A stretch of 64,000 bases of DNA from Rhizobium viscosum (GTDB lineage: Bacteria; Pseudomonadota; Alphaproteobacteria; Rhizobiales; Rhizobiaceae), in contig NZ_JADBEC010000001.1 in NCBI RefSeq assembly GCF_014873945.1, forward strand, positions 2,461,501 through 2,525,500, given 5' to 3'. The translations under genes and the position numbers were made by a program. The notes beneath the pieces were generated by a model. The model was not told the origin of the DNA, did no database searches, and saw only the letters and a program-made list of their open reading frames with translations. Below are positions 1 through 7,060 of this stretch, piece by piece (position 1 is the first letter of the stretch; each line of letters begins with the position of its first letter).

Positions 1-1
1 C

Positions 2-391
2 GGTACAGCTTCGCCAGCGACCAGCAATGAATTCGTGCTCGTCCTCATCCGCGCCATGATCGCTGCCGCCAAAGCCGACGGCCATATCGACGACGCGGAG
101 CGCGGCCTCATTATGGACAAGGTCAAGGCCGCCGATGTCAGCGGCGAGGCTGCGAGCTTCATCGAGCGCGAACTTTCGGAACCGACGGATATTGATGCGC
201 TTGTCGCAGCCGCGGTGACCGAGGAGCAGAAGGTTGAACTCTACACGGCCTCGCGTCTGACGATCGAGCCGGATTCAAGGGCCGAACGCGGTTATCTCGA
301 TCTACTTGCAGGACGGCTCGGTTTGCCCGATCAACTGGTCGATCACATCGAAGCGACGGTCTCCTCCGCCAAGGTCACTCTGTCTCAGTAA
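2..391 (+). CDS. DUF533/TerB-like protein, 3' part only
   Basis: The reading frame is open from the left edge of the window, so the N-terminal part of the gene lies outside. The visible 129 residues are mostly alpha-helical and acidic, with an AMIAAAKADGHID stretch near the start. That alanine-rich 'A-AKADG-ID' pattern followed by regularly spaced helices is typical of the C-terminal TerB-like half of DUF533 (YebE-like) proteins. Members usually have an N-terminal membrane-associated part that cannot be seen here. The molecular function of the family is not established; the similarity to tellurite-resistance TerB is structural and does not prove tellurite resistance. An 85-bp gap with a good ribosome site separates it from the next small gene. 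Confidence 0.7.
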   Translation, partial: GTASPATSNEFVLVLIRAMIAAAKADGHIDDAERGLIMDKVKAADVSGEAASFIERELSEPTDIDALVAAAVTEEQKVELYTASRLTIEPDSRAERGYLDLLAGRLGLPDQLVDHIEATVSSAKVTLSQ

Positions 392-476
392 TCCTGGGAC
401 CCCGGCGATATCGGGCCAGTTGCCTTTGCGGAGCGGCTGGCCTATCCCACTCCCGGACAAGAGGAGTGACCTATCC

Positions 477-683
477 ATGAGCCCGGAAAGCCGTTCGCAG
501 GCGATCGCCGCCGCTATCATTCTGTTTTCTGCCGGGCTGGTGATCTATTTCCTACCGACCATCGTGCTGTGGATCGGCAGTTTCTCGCCGACATTGGCTG
601 TTATCGTCGGCGTCTGCCTGATGATGTGTTTCTTCGGTATATTCTGGCTGCGGGCGCGCTATCAGCGCAGCAGAAAGCCCTGA
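477..683 (+). CDS. Small two-helix membrane protein, function unknown
   Basis: A 68-residue protein starts at the ATG at 477, preceded by GAGGAG at 461-466. The frame is open further upstream, but the ribosome site and the charged MSPESRSQ N-terminus support this start. Two hydrophobic stretches, about residues 9-33 and 37-58, predict two membrane helices joined by a short turn. The tail is strongly basic (RARYQRSRKP), so both ends are probably cytoplasmic by the positive-inside rule. It is followed after 3 bp by the convergent transporter gene. I recognise no family. It may be co-transcribed with the DUF533 gene. Confidence 0.6.
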   Translation: MSPESRSQAIAAAIILFSAGLVIYFLPTIVLWIGSFSPTLAVIVGVCLMMCFFGIFWLRARYQRSRKP

Positions 684-686
684 AGC

Positions 687-1757
687 CTATCCCTGCAGGG
701 AGGCTCCGAGCAGCAATACACCCATCAAGATTACAAGAATTGCACCTGATATCTCGATCGTATTGCCGATCCAGACGGAGGCGGACGAGCCGCGGCCGGA
801 GAGGCGCACCGCCGTGCTCTTGGCGGTGACGGCGAGCGTGGCAAGAATTGCAACGGTAATGGCGGTACCCAGTGACATGGCGACGACCGAGAGTACGCCG
901 CCGAGATAAAGCCCGTTCAGCAGCGAGAAGGTCATGACCAGCAGTGCACCGGAGCAGGGACGTAGGCCCACGGCGATCACCGCCGACCACGCCTCACGCA
1001 CGCTGAACTTGTCGCCACTGACCAGCGAGGGATCGGGCAGGTGTGAATTGCCGCAGGTCTCGCAGACCATGCCGGGCACATAGGTATGGCCGGGGTCCAC
1101 GGCCTGCGCCTTGCCGTTGAAGCTGAAACTGGCGCTCTGGCGTTCAGCGGCATTGTCCTTCCAGTCCAGCATCATGCTGACAGGCCCGGCCGGTGTTGCC
1201 ATCAGCCGACGGCGTGGCAGGCTGCCGGCCATCGAGCGCAGCTTGCGGAAGAGCAGCCAGCCACCGAAGAGGATGACCATCACGAAGCTTGCGATTTCCA
1301 TGGCCTGTGTTGCCATGGTCAGCGTGATGCCGGTGCCGCGCAGCACCAGCCACGCGCCGCCGACGAGCACGACGGCCATGACGCCCTGGACGAAGGCCGA
1401 GATGAAGGAGATGACGACACCACGTCGAAGCTCGACTTCGTTGGCGATCATGTAGGACGAGATGACAGCCTTGCCGTGGCCCGGGCCGGCAGCATGAAAG
1501 ACGCCATAGGCAAAAGAAAGACCGATCAGCGAGGATAGTTGCCAGGGGTCTTCGCGCATGGCTTTCAGCGCGCCGGTCAACGCGCGATAGAAGGCTTGCT
1601 GCTCGTAGTTCACATACAGGAAAAGAGGTGCCAGCGGCCCGCCTGTCGGCTGAAAGCTCGGCTCAGCCGTGCCGATGCCGAGCGGCGATTGCGCATGGGC
1701 AGTGACGGCCATGACAGCGAGCGCAAGCAGGGCGAGGGGCAGGCGTTTTATCAGCAT
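687..1757 (-). CDS. NicO/RcnA-type nickel-cobalt exporter
   Basis: A 356-residue polytopic membrane protein with an N-terminal signal-like helix ending near residue 22. The motif HAAGPGHGKAVISSY (about residue 90) and GLRPCSGAL in the C-terminal half are hallmarks of the NicO/RcnA family of Ni2+/Co2+ transporters. A large soluble segment between the two membrane halves contains a CETCGNSH motif with candidate metal ligands. The upstream gene encodes DUF1007, and the two coding regions overlap by 7 bp, so they are translationally coupled. The pairing of a NicO transporter with DUF1007 is common in Rhizobiales, where DUF1007 is presumed to be the periplasmic partner. Export of Ni/Co rather than import is inferred from RcnA similarity; the metal is not proven. 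Confidence 0.82.
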   Translation of the reverse strand: MLIKRLPLALLALAVMAVTAHAQSPLGIGTAEPSFQPTGGPLAPLFLYVNYEQQAFYRALTGALKAMREDPWQLSSLIGLSFAYGVFHAAGPGHGKAVISSYMIANEVELRRGVVISFISAFVQGVMAVVLVGGAWLVLRGTGITLTMATQAMEIASFVMVILFGGWLLFRKLRSMAGSLPRRRLMATPAGPVSMMLDWKDNAAERQSASFSFNGKAQAVDPGHTYVPGMVCETCGNSHLPDPSLVSGDKFSVREAWSAVIAVGLRPCSGALLVMTFSLLNGLYLGGVLSVVAMSLGTAITVAILATLAVTAKSTAVRLSGRGSSASVWIGNTIEISGAILVILMGVLLLGASLQG

Positions 1758-2392
1758 GTGACCTCCAGCCGCGTGGCAAAGAGTTTCGACATATTGGTGC
1801 CGGTCGGATCGTTGAAGAAAGCGTCGGTCAGCGACTGCTTGTTTTCCGAGATTACCTGGTCTGCGTCCGGGCGCACGACTGCGTGTTTGCAGGCCTTGAA
1901 GCCGTCGCCGACCATGGCGAGTTCGGTGTCGGTCGGGAAGTCGATCGAGGTGTAGAGTGTCGGATCATAGACGCCGAAGGTCAGCTTGCCCTTCAGCGGC
2001 ATCTTTTCGATCGGTTTGACCGCAAAAAACATCAGAAGCTGACCTTCCTTGTAGTCGACATGAATGACGTCGGGCTTTTGGACGGTGATGTTCTTCCCGT
2101 TGATCGTCAGGTTCATGTAGTAATCGTAGTCGGCAAGCGAATCCCGGACCGTCTTGCCGACCTCGGCAAGTTCGTTCGGCTCCAGCTTCAGATCGGTGTT
2201 CTTGTCGAAATCCATGACGACCGAGGAGGAGAAGACCTCGTCGAAACGCCAGACATTGCGCAGTTCCTGAATGCTGCCGTCAGGTGCTGCGACGACCTCC
2301 AGCCGCGCTTCCACGAAGATATGCGGATGGGCGAAGGCGGTGGCGGGTGCGAGCGAAAGAAGCCCAGCCGTCAGAAGTGTCGATCTTTTCAT
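1751..2392 (-). CDS. DUF1007 periplasmic protein, transporter partner
   Basis: A 213-residue protein. The start at 2392 gives a standard signal peptide (MKRSTLLTAG, hydrophobic core, cleavage around AFA-HPH). An in-frame start at 2431 would put 13 hydrophilic residues before the signal, so it was not chosen. The mature N-terminus begins HPHIFVEARLEV, which is characteristic of DUF1007 and supplies two histidines near the free N-terminus, a plausible metal site. The acidic central region carries the pattern DFDKNTDLKLEPNELAE, which resembles an EF-hand-like acidic loop. It is encoded directly upstream of, and overlapping, the NicO-type exporter. A role in periplasmic metal capture or delivery is inference. 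Confidence 0.75.
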   Translation of the reverse strand: MKRSTLLTAGLLSLAPATAFAHPHIFVEARLEVVAAPDGSIQELRNVWRFDEVFSSSVVMDFDKNTDLKLEPNELAEVGKTVRDSLADYDYYMNLTINGKNITVQKPDVIHVDYKEGQLLMFFAVKPIEKMPLKGKLTFGVYDPTLYTSIDFPTDTELAMVGDGFKACKHAVVRPDADQVISENKQSLTDAFFNDPTGTNMSKLFATRLEVTC

Positions 2393-2491
2393 GCTTACCC
2401 GCTGCCCTGTTCGGTTGGGGTGATTTCTCACCAGAAAATGGGACGGAATTGGGACCGCCCCTGCGACGCTTGGGCGCGCATCCCGCTTGCT

Positions 2492-3385
2492 TCAGGGATG
2501 TTTCTTGAACCAGTTGTGGAGGTAGTCCACGAAGATCCTGACCTTTGCCGGCAGATAGCGGCGGTGCGGATAGACGGCATAAATGCCGCGATCGGTCGGA
2601 ATATAGTCGTTGAACAGCGTCACCAGCCTGCCGTCCTCGATCGGTTTGCGCGCGATGAAATCTGGGATCAGCGCAATGCCAATTCCTGAGAGCGCGGCGC
2701 GCAGCGTCGCGTGCGGGCTATTGACCTCCATCGGGCCGGAAACGGCGACCGCAAAGGAGGTGCTGTCGGGATTGTAGAAGCGGATGCTCGCCTGGTTGCG
2801 GGAGTTGGTATCGACGATGAAGGGCACGTTGGAGATATCGCTCGGGTGCTCGATATTGGGGTAGCGTTCGAGGAATTCCGGCGTGGCGCAGATGTGGACG
2901 CGGAAATCGGAGATCTTGCGAGCGATCATACCGGAATCTTCGAGTTTGGTGACGCGGACCGCGACGTCGAAGCCTTCCTCGATCAGGTCGACGAAACGGT
3001 CGTCGGCGGCAATTTCCAGCTGCAGATCGGGATTTTCCTTGGCGAAATCGATCAGCGACTGGCCGACATCGGCATCGACGAAGGTGCGGGGCACTGAGAC
3101 CTTCAGACGACCCTTCAGCTGCGCATTGTTTTCGCGCACGAGATCTGCGAGGTTGTCGATCTCCTTGAGGATGTCGGACGCCGTGCGATAGTAGGTGTGC
3201 CCAGCCTCGGTCATCGAGAATTGCCGGGTGGTGCGATTGAGCAGTAGAGCGCCGAGCTCATCCTCCAGTTCACGCACGTATTTCGAGAGCAGCGCCTTGG
3301 AGCGGCCGGTGCGCCGCGCAGCAGCGGAAAAACCTTCCGCTTCGACCACATCGATGAAGGCGCGTATGCGGGTCAGCGTGTCCAT
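2492..3385 (-). CDS. LysR-family transcriptional regulator
   Basis: A 297-residue LysR-type protein. The N-terminal winged helix-turn-helix (residues 1-60) has the typical pattern AFIDVVEAEGFSAAARR followed by SKALLSKYVRELEDELG. The co-inducer domain with two Rossmann-like lobes occupies about residues 88-297. The start at 3385 has GGAGG a few bases upstream; a start at 3418 is possible but less typical. It is similar to the subgroup with C-terminal 'PHRRYLPAKVRIFVDYL' and no assigned ligand. It lies 99 bp upstream of the DUF1007-exporter pair on the same strand and diverges from the decarboxylase gene. Either could be its target; a TTGAAC-N15-GTTCAA dyad just upstream of its start is a candidate autoregulatory site. 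Confidence 0.85.
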   Translation of the reverse strand: MDTLTRIRAFIDVVEAEGFSAAARRTGRSKALLSKYVRELEDELGALLLNRTTRQFSMTEAGHTYYRTASDILKEIDNLADLVRENNAQLKGRLKVSVPRTFVDADVGQSLIDFAKENPDLQLEIAADDRFVDLIEEGFDVAVRVTKLEDSGMIARKISDFRVHICATPEFLERYPNIEHPSDISNVPFIVDTNSRNQASIRFYNPDSTSFAVAVSGPMEVNSPHATLRAALSGIGIALIPDFIARKPIEDGRLVTLFNDYIPTDRGIYAVYPHRRYLPAKVRIFVDYLHNWFKKHP

Positions 3386-3410
3386 GATTCCTCCGATCTG
3401 TTTCAGAATG

Positions 3411-3437
3411 TTGAACAAATCTGGCTGTCGTGTTCAA
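3411..3437. promoter_or_regulatory. Inverted repeat upstream of the LysR gene
   Basis: TTGAAC at 3411-3416 and GTTCAA at 3432-3437 form a perfect 6-bp inverted repeat with a 15-bp spacer, 26-52 bp upstream of the LysR start. LysR proteins often bind dyads in the divergent region upstream of their own gene, so autoregulation is a reasonable guess. The half-site spacing is longer than the classical T-N11-A box, so the assignment is tentative. Confidence 0.35.
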
Positions 3438-3639
3438 TTTATTTTTTGGGGCGTCATCAAAAATTCTCTTGATTATGTCGGCAAATATTCTTATTTCCCA
3501 CTCAGCCCAAAGTCGCACGTGCCCATGGGTGTCCGCCGAACCCTCGAATTGGTGAGGAAATCGGTAAGGTACCTGGAATTAACCCCTCCAGTCGCTATTC
3601 CGGCCAACCGGAAAATGCGAGGACGCCTGAAGCAACGAC

Positions 3640-3890
3640 GGTGCGGGCCTTTTTGTTCTCTCCCTGCTTTCCATCAGCGGGGGTTACTGAAGAGGCACAC
3701 CTTCATTGCCGGAAGTGCGGCAGGGATATTCCCTCCAATCCATGGCAGACAAAGCCGAACCTATACCGCTTTTGCGGCGTTGGTTCACTATCCGCGCATC
3801 AAGCGCCGTCAAGGATCCGGGGTCTCCACCGGCTGGTTCCTGAGCGGTTCTTGCATGCCCTTTGTCCTCCGGTTCCTGCCGGAGCTCTGG
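3640..3890 (+). promoter_or_regulatory. Structured 5' leader of the decarboxylase gene, probable speF-type RNA element
   Basis: The 525-bp gap before the decarboxylase is rich in short stable stem-loops. TGCCG/CGGCA lies at 3707-3722 (6-nt loop). AGGGA/TCCCT lies at 3722-3734 (TAT loop). GAACC/GGTTC (3757-3761 with 3782-3786) encloses CCGC/GCGG (3766-3769 with 3774-3777) around a TTTT loop. Two further hairpins sit at 3828-3848 and 3867-3884, just ahead of the ribosome site. A conserved RNA motif called speF is known upstream of ornithine decarboxylase genes in alphaproteobacteria; position and gene match that motif, but I could not align it. The element borders are approximate. The AT-rich stretch at 3430-3520 probably holds the promoters. 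Confidence 0.5.
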
Positions 3891-3910
3891 AATTGGAAGA
3901 GGGAATCGAT

Positions 3911-5044
3911 ATGACCACCCAGCGCATCCGCGACTTTCTCGCAACCCGACGTCCCGACGGTCCCTGCCTCGTGGTCGACCTCGACGTCATCAGAGACAAT
4001 TTCCATGCCTTCCGTCACGCCATGCCGGACAGCGCAATCTACTATGCCGTCAAGGCCAACCCGGCCCCGGAAGTCCTGAAGCTGCTCGCAGGCCTCGGCT
4101 CCAATTTCGATTGCGCGTCCGTCGCAGAAATCGAAATGGCGCTCGAAGCCGGTGCGACTGCGGCCCGCATTTCCTACGGCAACACGATTAAGAAGGAACG
4201 CGATGTCGCTCGTGCCCACGCACTCGGCGTCAGTCTCTTTGCCGTCGATAGCCACGAAGAAGTCGAGAAGATTTCCCGTGCAGCTCCGGGTGCTCGCGTA
4301 TTCTGCCGCGTCCTGACGGATGGCGAAGGTGCTGAATGGCCGCTGTCGCGCAAGTTCGGCTGCGTTCCGCAGATGGCCGTCGACGTTCTGGTCTACGCTC
4401 ATCAGCTCGGCCTGCAGTCCTACGGCGTCTCGTTCCACGTCGGTTCGCAGATGACCAAGGTCGATGCCTGGGATTCGGCTCTGGCCGATGCCAAGCGCGT
4501 CTTTGTTCAGCTTGCCAAGCAGGGCATCCACCTGCAGATGGTCAACATGGGCGGCGGCTTCCCGACCAAGTACCTGCGCGACGTTCCGTCCGCAGAAGCT
4601 TACGGCAAGTCGATCTACCAGGCGCTGCGCACGCATTTCGGCAACCAGATCCCGCAGACGATCATCGAGCCGGGCCGCGGCATGGTCGGCAATGCAGGCG
4701 TCATCAAGGCTGAAGTCGTGCTGATTTCCAAGAAGTCGGACAATGATGACGCCCGCTGGGTCTTCCTCGACATCGGCAAGTTCGGCGGTCTCGCCGAAAC
4801 CATGGACGAGGCCATCCGTTACCCGATCCGCACCGAGCGCGACGGCGACGAGATGGAGCCCTGCGTGATCGCCGGTCCGACCTGCGACTCGGCCGACGTG
4901 CTGTATGAAAAGAACCTCTACCCGCTGCCGCTGACGCTGACGATCGGTGACGAGGTTATGATCGAAGGCACCGGCGCCTACACGACGACCTATTCGGCAG
5001 TCGCTTTCAACGGCTTCGAGCCGCTGAAGGCCTACGTTATCTAA
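3911..5044 (+). CDS. Ornithine/lysine decarboxylase, PLP-dependent alanine-racemase fold
   Basis: A 377-residue enzyme of the eukaryotic-like (fold type III) decarboxylase group that makes putrescine from ornithine and, in many alphaproteobacterial members, cadaverine from lysine. The PLP-binding lysine is K48 in YYAVKAN. Phosphate-binding GGG lies at residues 214-216, EPGRG at about 253-257, and the catalytic cysteine is C325 in GPTCDSAD, donated across the dimer. The ATG at 3911 follows GAAGAGGGA. The frame stays open upstream to 3641 within the leader, but that segment does not resemble a decarboxylase and overlaps RNA structure, so it was excluded. Family names used elsewhere are odc2, speC or ldc. 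Polyamine control through the structured leader is likely. Confidence 0.92.
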   Translation: MTTQRIRDFLATRRPDGPCLVVDLDVIRDNFHAFRHAMPDSAIYYAVKANPAPEVLKLLAGLGSNFDCASVAEIEMALEAGATAARISYGNTIKKERDVARAHALGVSLFAVDSHEEVEKISRAAPGARVFCRVLTDGEGAEWPLSRKFGCVPQMAVDVLVYAHQLGLQSYGVSFHVGSQMTKVDAWDSALADAKRVFVQLAKQGIHLQMVNMGGGFPTKYLRDVPSAEAYGKSIYQALRTHFGNQIPQTIIEPGRGMVGNAGVIKAEVVLISKKSDNDDARWVFLDIGKFGGLAETMDEAIRYPIRTERDGDEMEPCVIAGPTCDSADVLYEKNLYPLPLTLTIGDEVMIEGTGAYTTTYSAVAFNGFEPLKAYVI

Positions 5045-5056
5045 GGTCTTGTTTCC

Positions 5057-5083
5057 GCCAGCCCCGTAACCAGCCGGGGCGGC
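5057..5083 (+). terminator. GC-rich hairpin after the decarboxylase gene
   Basis: GCC (5057-5059) and GCCCCG (5061-5066) pair with CGGGGC (5075-5080) and GGC (5081-5083) around an 8-nt loop, starting 13 bp after the stop codon. No run of T follows (AAATT only), so it may stabilise the 3' end or act as a weak or Rho-assisted terminator. The next gene starts only 58 bp later and has its own ribosome site. Confidence 0.4.
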
Positions 5084-5140
5084 AAATTCACAATTCTCCG
5101 AAGTCACCGCTGATAACGGTATTGGGTACGGGAGGCCAAG

Positions 5141-5731
5141 ATGGCCGCTGTTCTTGATTCTGTCCGCGCATTCTTTGCGCCTGTTACTTTCACCATCGAC
5201 GTAGAAAATCCGTCCGACGTCGTCGCTCGCGAAACCCTGCTCGATCGCGTCATGGGTCCGGATCGCCGCAAGAAGTCATCCGAGATGATCCGTCGTAACC
5301 GACTGCCGGCCGAAGGCCTGGCGCTGGTCGCGCGCGACCGCGACGGCCATGTGATCGGCACGGTGCGCCTGTGGAATGTTGAAGCCGGCATCAACTACGA
5401 GGGCACGCCGCTCGACGCGCTGCTGCTCGGTCCGCTCGCAATCGACGGCAAGCATGGCGGCAAGGGCATCGGCTCTGCGCTGATGCGCGCGGCGATCCTC
5501 GAAGCAAAGAAGCGCGGCCACGGTGCAATCCTGCTCGTCGGCGATGCGGACTATTACGAGCGTTTCGGCTTTTTTGCCGAGAAGGCTCGTCACCTTGTCA
5601 TGCCCGGCCCCTTCGAACGCTCGCGCTTTCTGGCGCTTGAGCTCGTCGAGGGCTGGCTTGGCGGCGCGGCCGGCATGATCGTCCCCTCGGGGCGCATGCT
5701 GGCCGGCGCGCCGGTCCGGAAGGCGGCCTGA
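5141..5731 (+). CDS. GNAT-family N-acetyltransferase
   Basis: A 196-residue protein with a GNAT fold. The acetyl-CoA pyrophosphate loop is GKGIGSALMRAAI (about residues 108-120), preceded by the beta-4 strand LLGPLAID and followed by AILLVGDADYYERFGF, a pattern shared with YhbS-like acetyltransferases. The ATG at 5141 is preceded by GGGAGG. It lies 96 bp behind the decarboxylase on the same strand and in front of a strong terminator, so the two may be co-transcribed. Acetylation of a polyamine or related amine is an attractive guess from position only; YhbS-like proteins have no common substrate. Confidence 0.82.
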   Translation: MAAVLDSVRAFFAPVTFTIDVENPSDVVARETLLDRVMGPDRRKKSSEMIRRNRLPAEGLALVARDRDGHVIGTVRLWNVEAGINYEGTPLDALLLGPLAIDGKHGGKGIGSALMRAAILEAKKRGHGAILLVGDADYYERFGFFAEKARHLVMPGPFERSRFLALELVEGWLGGAAGMIVPSGRMLAGAPVRKAA

Positions 5732-5739
5732 CCGGTCAG

Positions 5740-5771
5740 AGCCCCTCCCATTCCGTGGGAGGGGCTTTTTT
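5740..5771 (+). terminator. Rho-independent terminator after the GNAT gene
   Basis: An 11-bp perfect stem (AGCCCCTCCCA pairing with TGGGAGGGGCT) closes a 5-nt loop TTCCG and is followed by six T at 5766-5771. It starts 8 bp after the stop of the acetyltransferase and ends the decarboxylase-acetyltransferase unit. Confidence 0.92.
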
Positions 5772-5794
5772 GTTTCAAGGCTATCTTTGATGGT

Positions 5795-6760
5795 TCAAGG
5801 CGCCTTTGCCTCGACGCGGCCATTCTCTATGAGCCAGCGGACGGCTTCCTGCACGGCTTGCAGCGAGCTGTGCCGCGGCGTGAAACCAAGCAGCCGGCGG
5901 GCCTTTTCCATCGAACAGTTGGGGCTGCGGGCAATGTGCTCCCAGGTGGCTTTTGCCTCCTCGGGGTTCTGCTGTTGCGCCCAGGCGTCATAGGGAAGAA
6001 ATTCCAGCTTCGCTTCCTTGCCGAACCAGGCGGCCATTGCTTCGGCATAACCCCGCAACGTCACCGCCTTTTCCGAAACGGCATGGAAAGCTTCGCCGAT
6101 CGCCGCTTCAGGTTTTGCGATAGCAGCCATGAAGAGTTCGGCAATGTCGTCGGCATGGACGTGATGCACCGTTTCCATGCCAAAATTCGGCAGAGCCAAG
6201 GTTTCGCCACGCGCCAGCACGGTGAAAACATGGGGATTGAAGTGACCGGCCGGGTTCAGTGGATTCCAGCCGGGGCCGACGATATGGCCGGGATGGATAA
6301 GGGTTACCGGGAAATTCTTTTCCCGCGCAATCCTGAGCAGATAGGCTTCAATCGCGGCTTTGTTCACGCCGTAGTCACCGAAAGGCTTCTTCGGCGCCTC
6401 TTCAGGTGTCGGCACTACGGTGGAAAAACCGTGCGTCCAGATCGTGCCGGTATGAAGAAAATGGCTGACATGGCCCTCGAGGGCGGTCACGAGATGTTCG
6501 TTGCTATCAGGCGTGAAGCAGATCATGTCAATGACGATCTCGCCTTCCAGCGCCCGGATCTCATCCCCGAAGCGACCTTCGGCCTCGAGTGCCGAGCGAT
6601 CCATACGTCTGGTGTCGACGCGCCTCCATGCGTCATGCGTCTTATAGGGCGCGGCCGCGCCGCGGCTGATCGCCACCACCTCATGGCCGGCCTCGACGAG
6701 GCGGGGTACGAGATAGGTGCCGACATGTCCTGTTGCTCCGATGACGATCACGCGGGCCAT
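5795..6760 (-). CDS. NAD-dependent epimerase/dehydratase (extended SDR)
   Basis: A 321-residue extended short-chain dehydrogenase. The N-terminal dinucleotide motif is G8-ATG11-HVG14 and a YxxxK pair occurs in DYGVNKAAIEAY (about residues 119-130). The start at 6760 carries GGAGGAGA upstream; the longer frame to 6859 adds an unrelated hydrophilic stretch. The C-terminal half contains substrate-domain features such as HADDIAELFMAAI. Such proteins act on nucleotide sugars or related carbonyls, but this one lies alone between divergent neighbours and no sugar gene is nearby, so the substrate is unknown. It faces the GNAT gene convergently across the strong terminator. Confidence 0.8.
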   Translation of the reverse strand: MARVIVIGATGHVGTYLVPRLVEAGHEVVAISRGAAAPYKTHDAWRRVDTRRMDRSALEAEGRFGDEIRALEGEIVIDMICFTPDSNEHLVTALEGHVSHFLHTGTIWTHGFSTVVPTPEEAPKKPFGDYGVNKAAIEAYLLRIAREKNFPVTLIHPGHIVGPGWNPLNPAGHFNPHVFTVLARGETLALPNFGMETVHHVHADDIAELFMAAIAKPEAAIGEAFHAVSEKAVTLRGYAEAMAAWFGKEAKLEFLPYDAWAQQQNPEEAKATWEHIARSPNCSMEKARRLLGFTPRHSSLQAVQEAVRWLIENGRVEAKAP

Positions 6761-7060
6761 GTAGTCTCCTCCAGATACGCGTTTGGGCTTGTGCTGTGTA
6801 CTATGTCGTTTCGCTTCGCGGGACTGCAAGTGGCCAGTACCCGGATCATAAAGTTTCACGTCCGCGTGAATCGCCGAGCGGGCCTTCCGCCTGTAACGGC
6901 TATCGGGATTTGCTGCACGGCCCGCTGACTGAGATCATCGGCAAGGTACGCGCCGCCTGACGCAAAAAACTGGCGGTCGCTAAATTTTTAGCGAAGCGTC
7001 CAATCAAACTGCAAATCGCTTCCTGTAGGGTCCGCGGCATGGGACTTCGGGACAGGCTCG
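6761..7060. other. Divergent intergenic region, epimerase and diguanylate cyclase
   Basis: This 300-bp region separates the divergent start codons. I see no convincing small gene or RNA gene in it. The only clear signal is a perfect dyad at 6977-6994, listed separately. Confidence 0.5.
6977..6994. promoter_or_regulatory. Perfect 8-bp dyad upstream of the diguanylate cyclase gene
   Basis: TCGCTAAA (6977-6984), a TT centre, and TTTAGCGA (6987-6994) form an 18-bp palindrome, 67-84 bp ahead of the cyclase start. It is AT-rich in the middle and GC-rich at the ends, a common form for dimeric repressor operators. No run of T follows, so a terminator is unlikely. Confidence 0.45.

Noticed and set aside
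3641..3910. In-frame N-terminal extension of the decarboxylase through the leader
   Set aside because: It would add 90 residues rich in Pro, Cys and Arg with no resemblance to decarboxylases, and the segment coincides with stable RNA hairpins. The ATG at 3911 has a good ribosome site.
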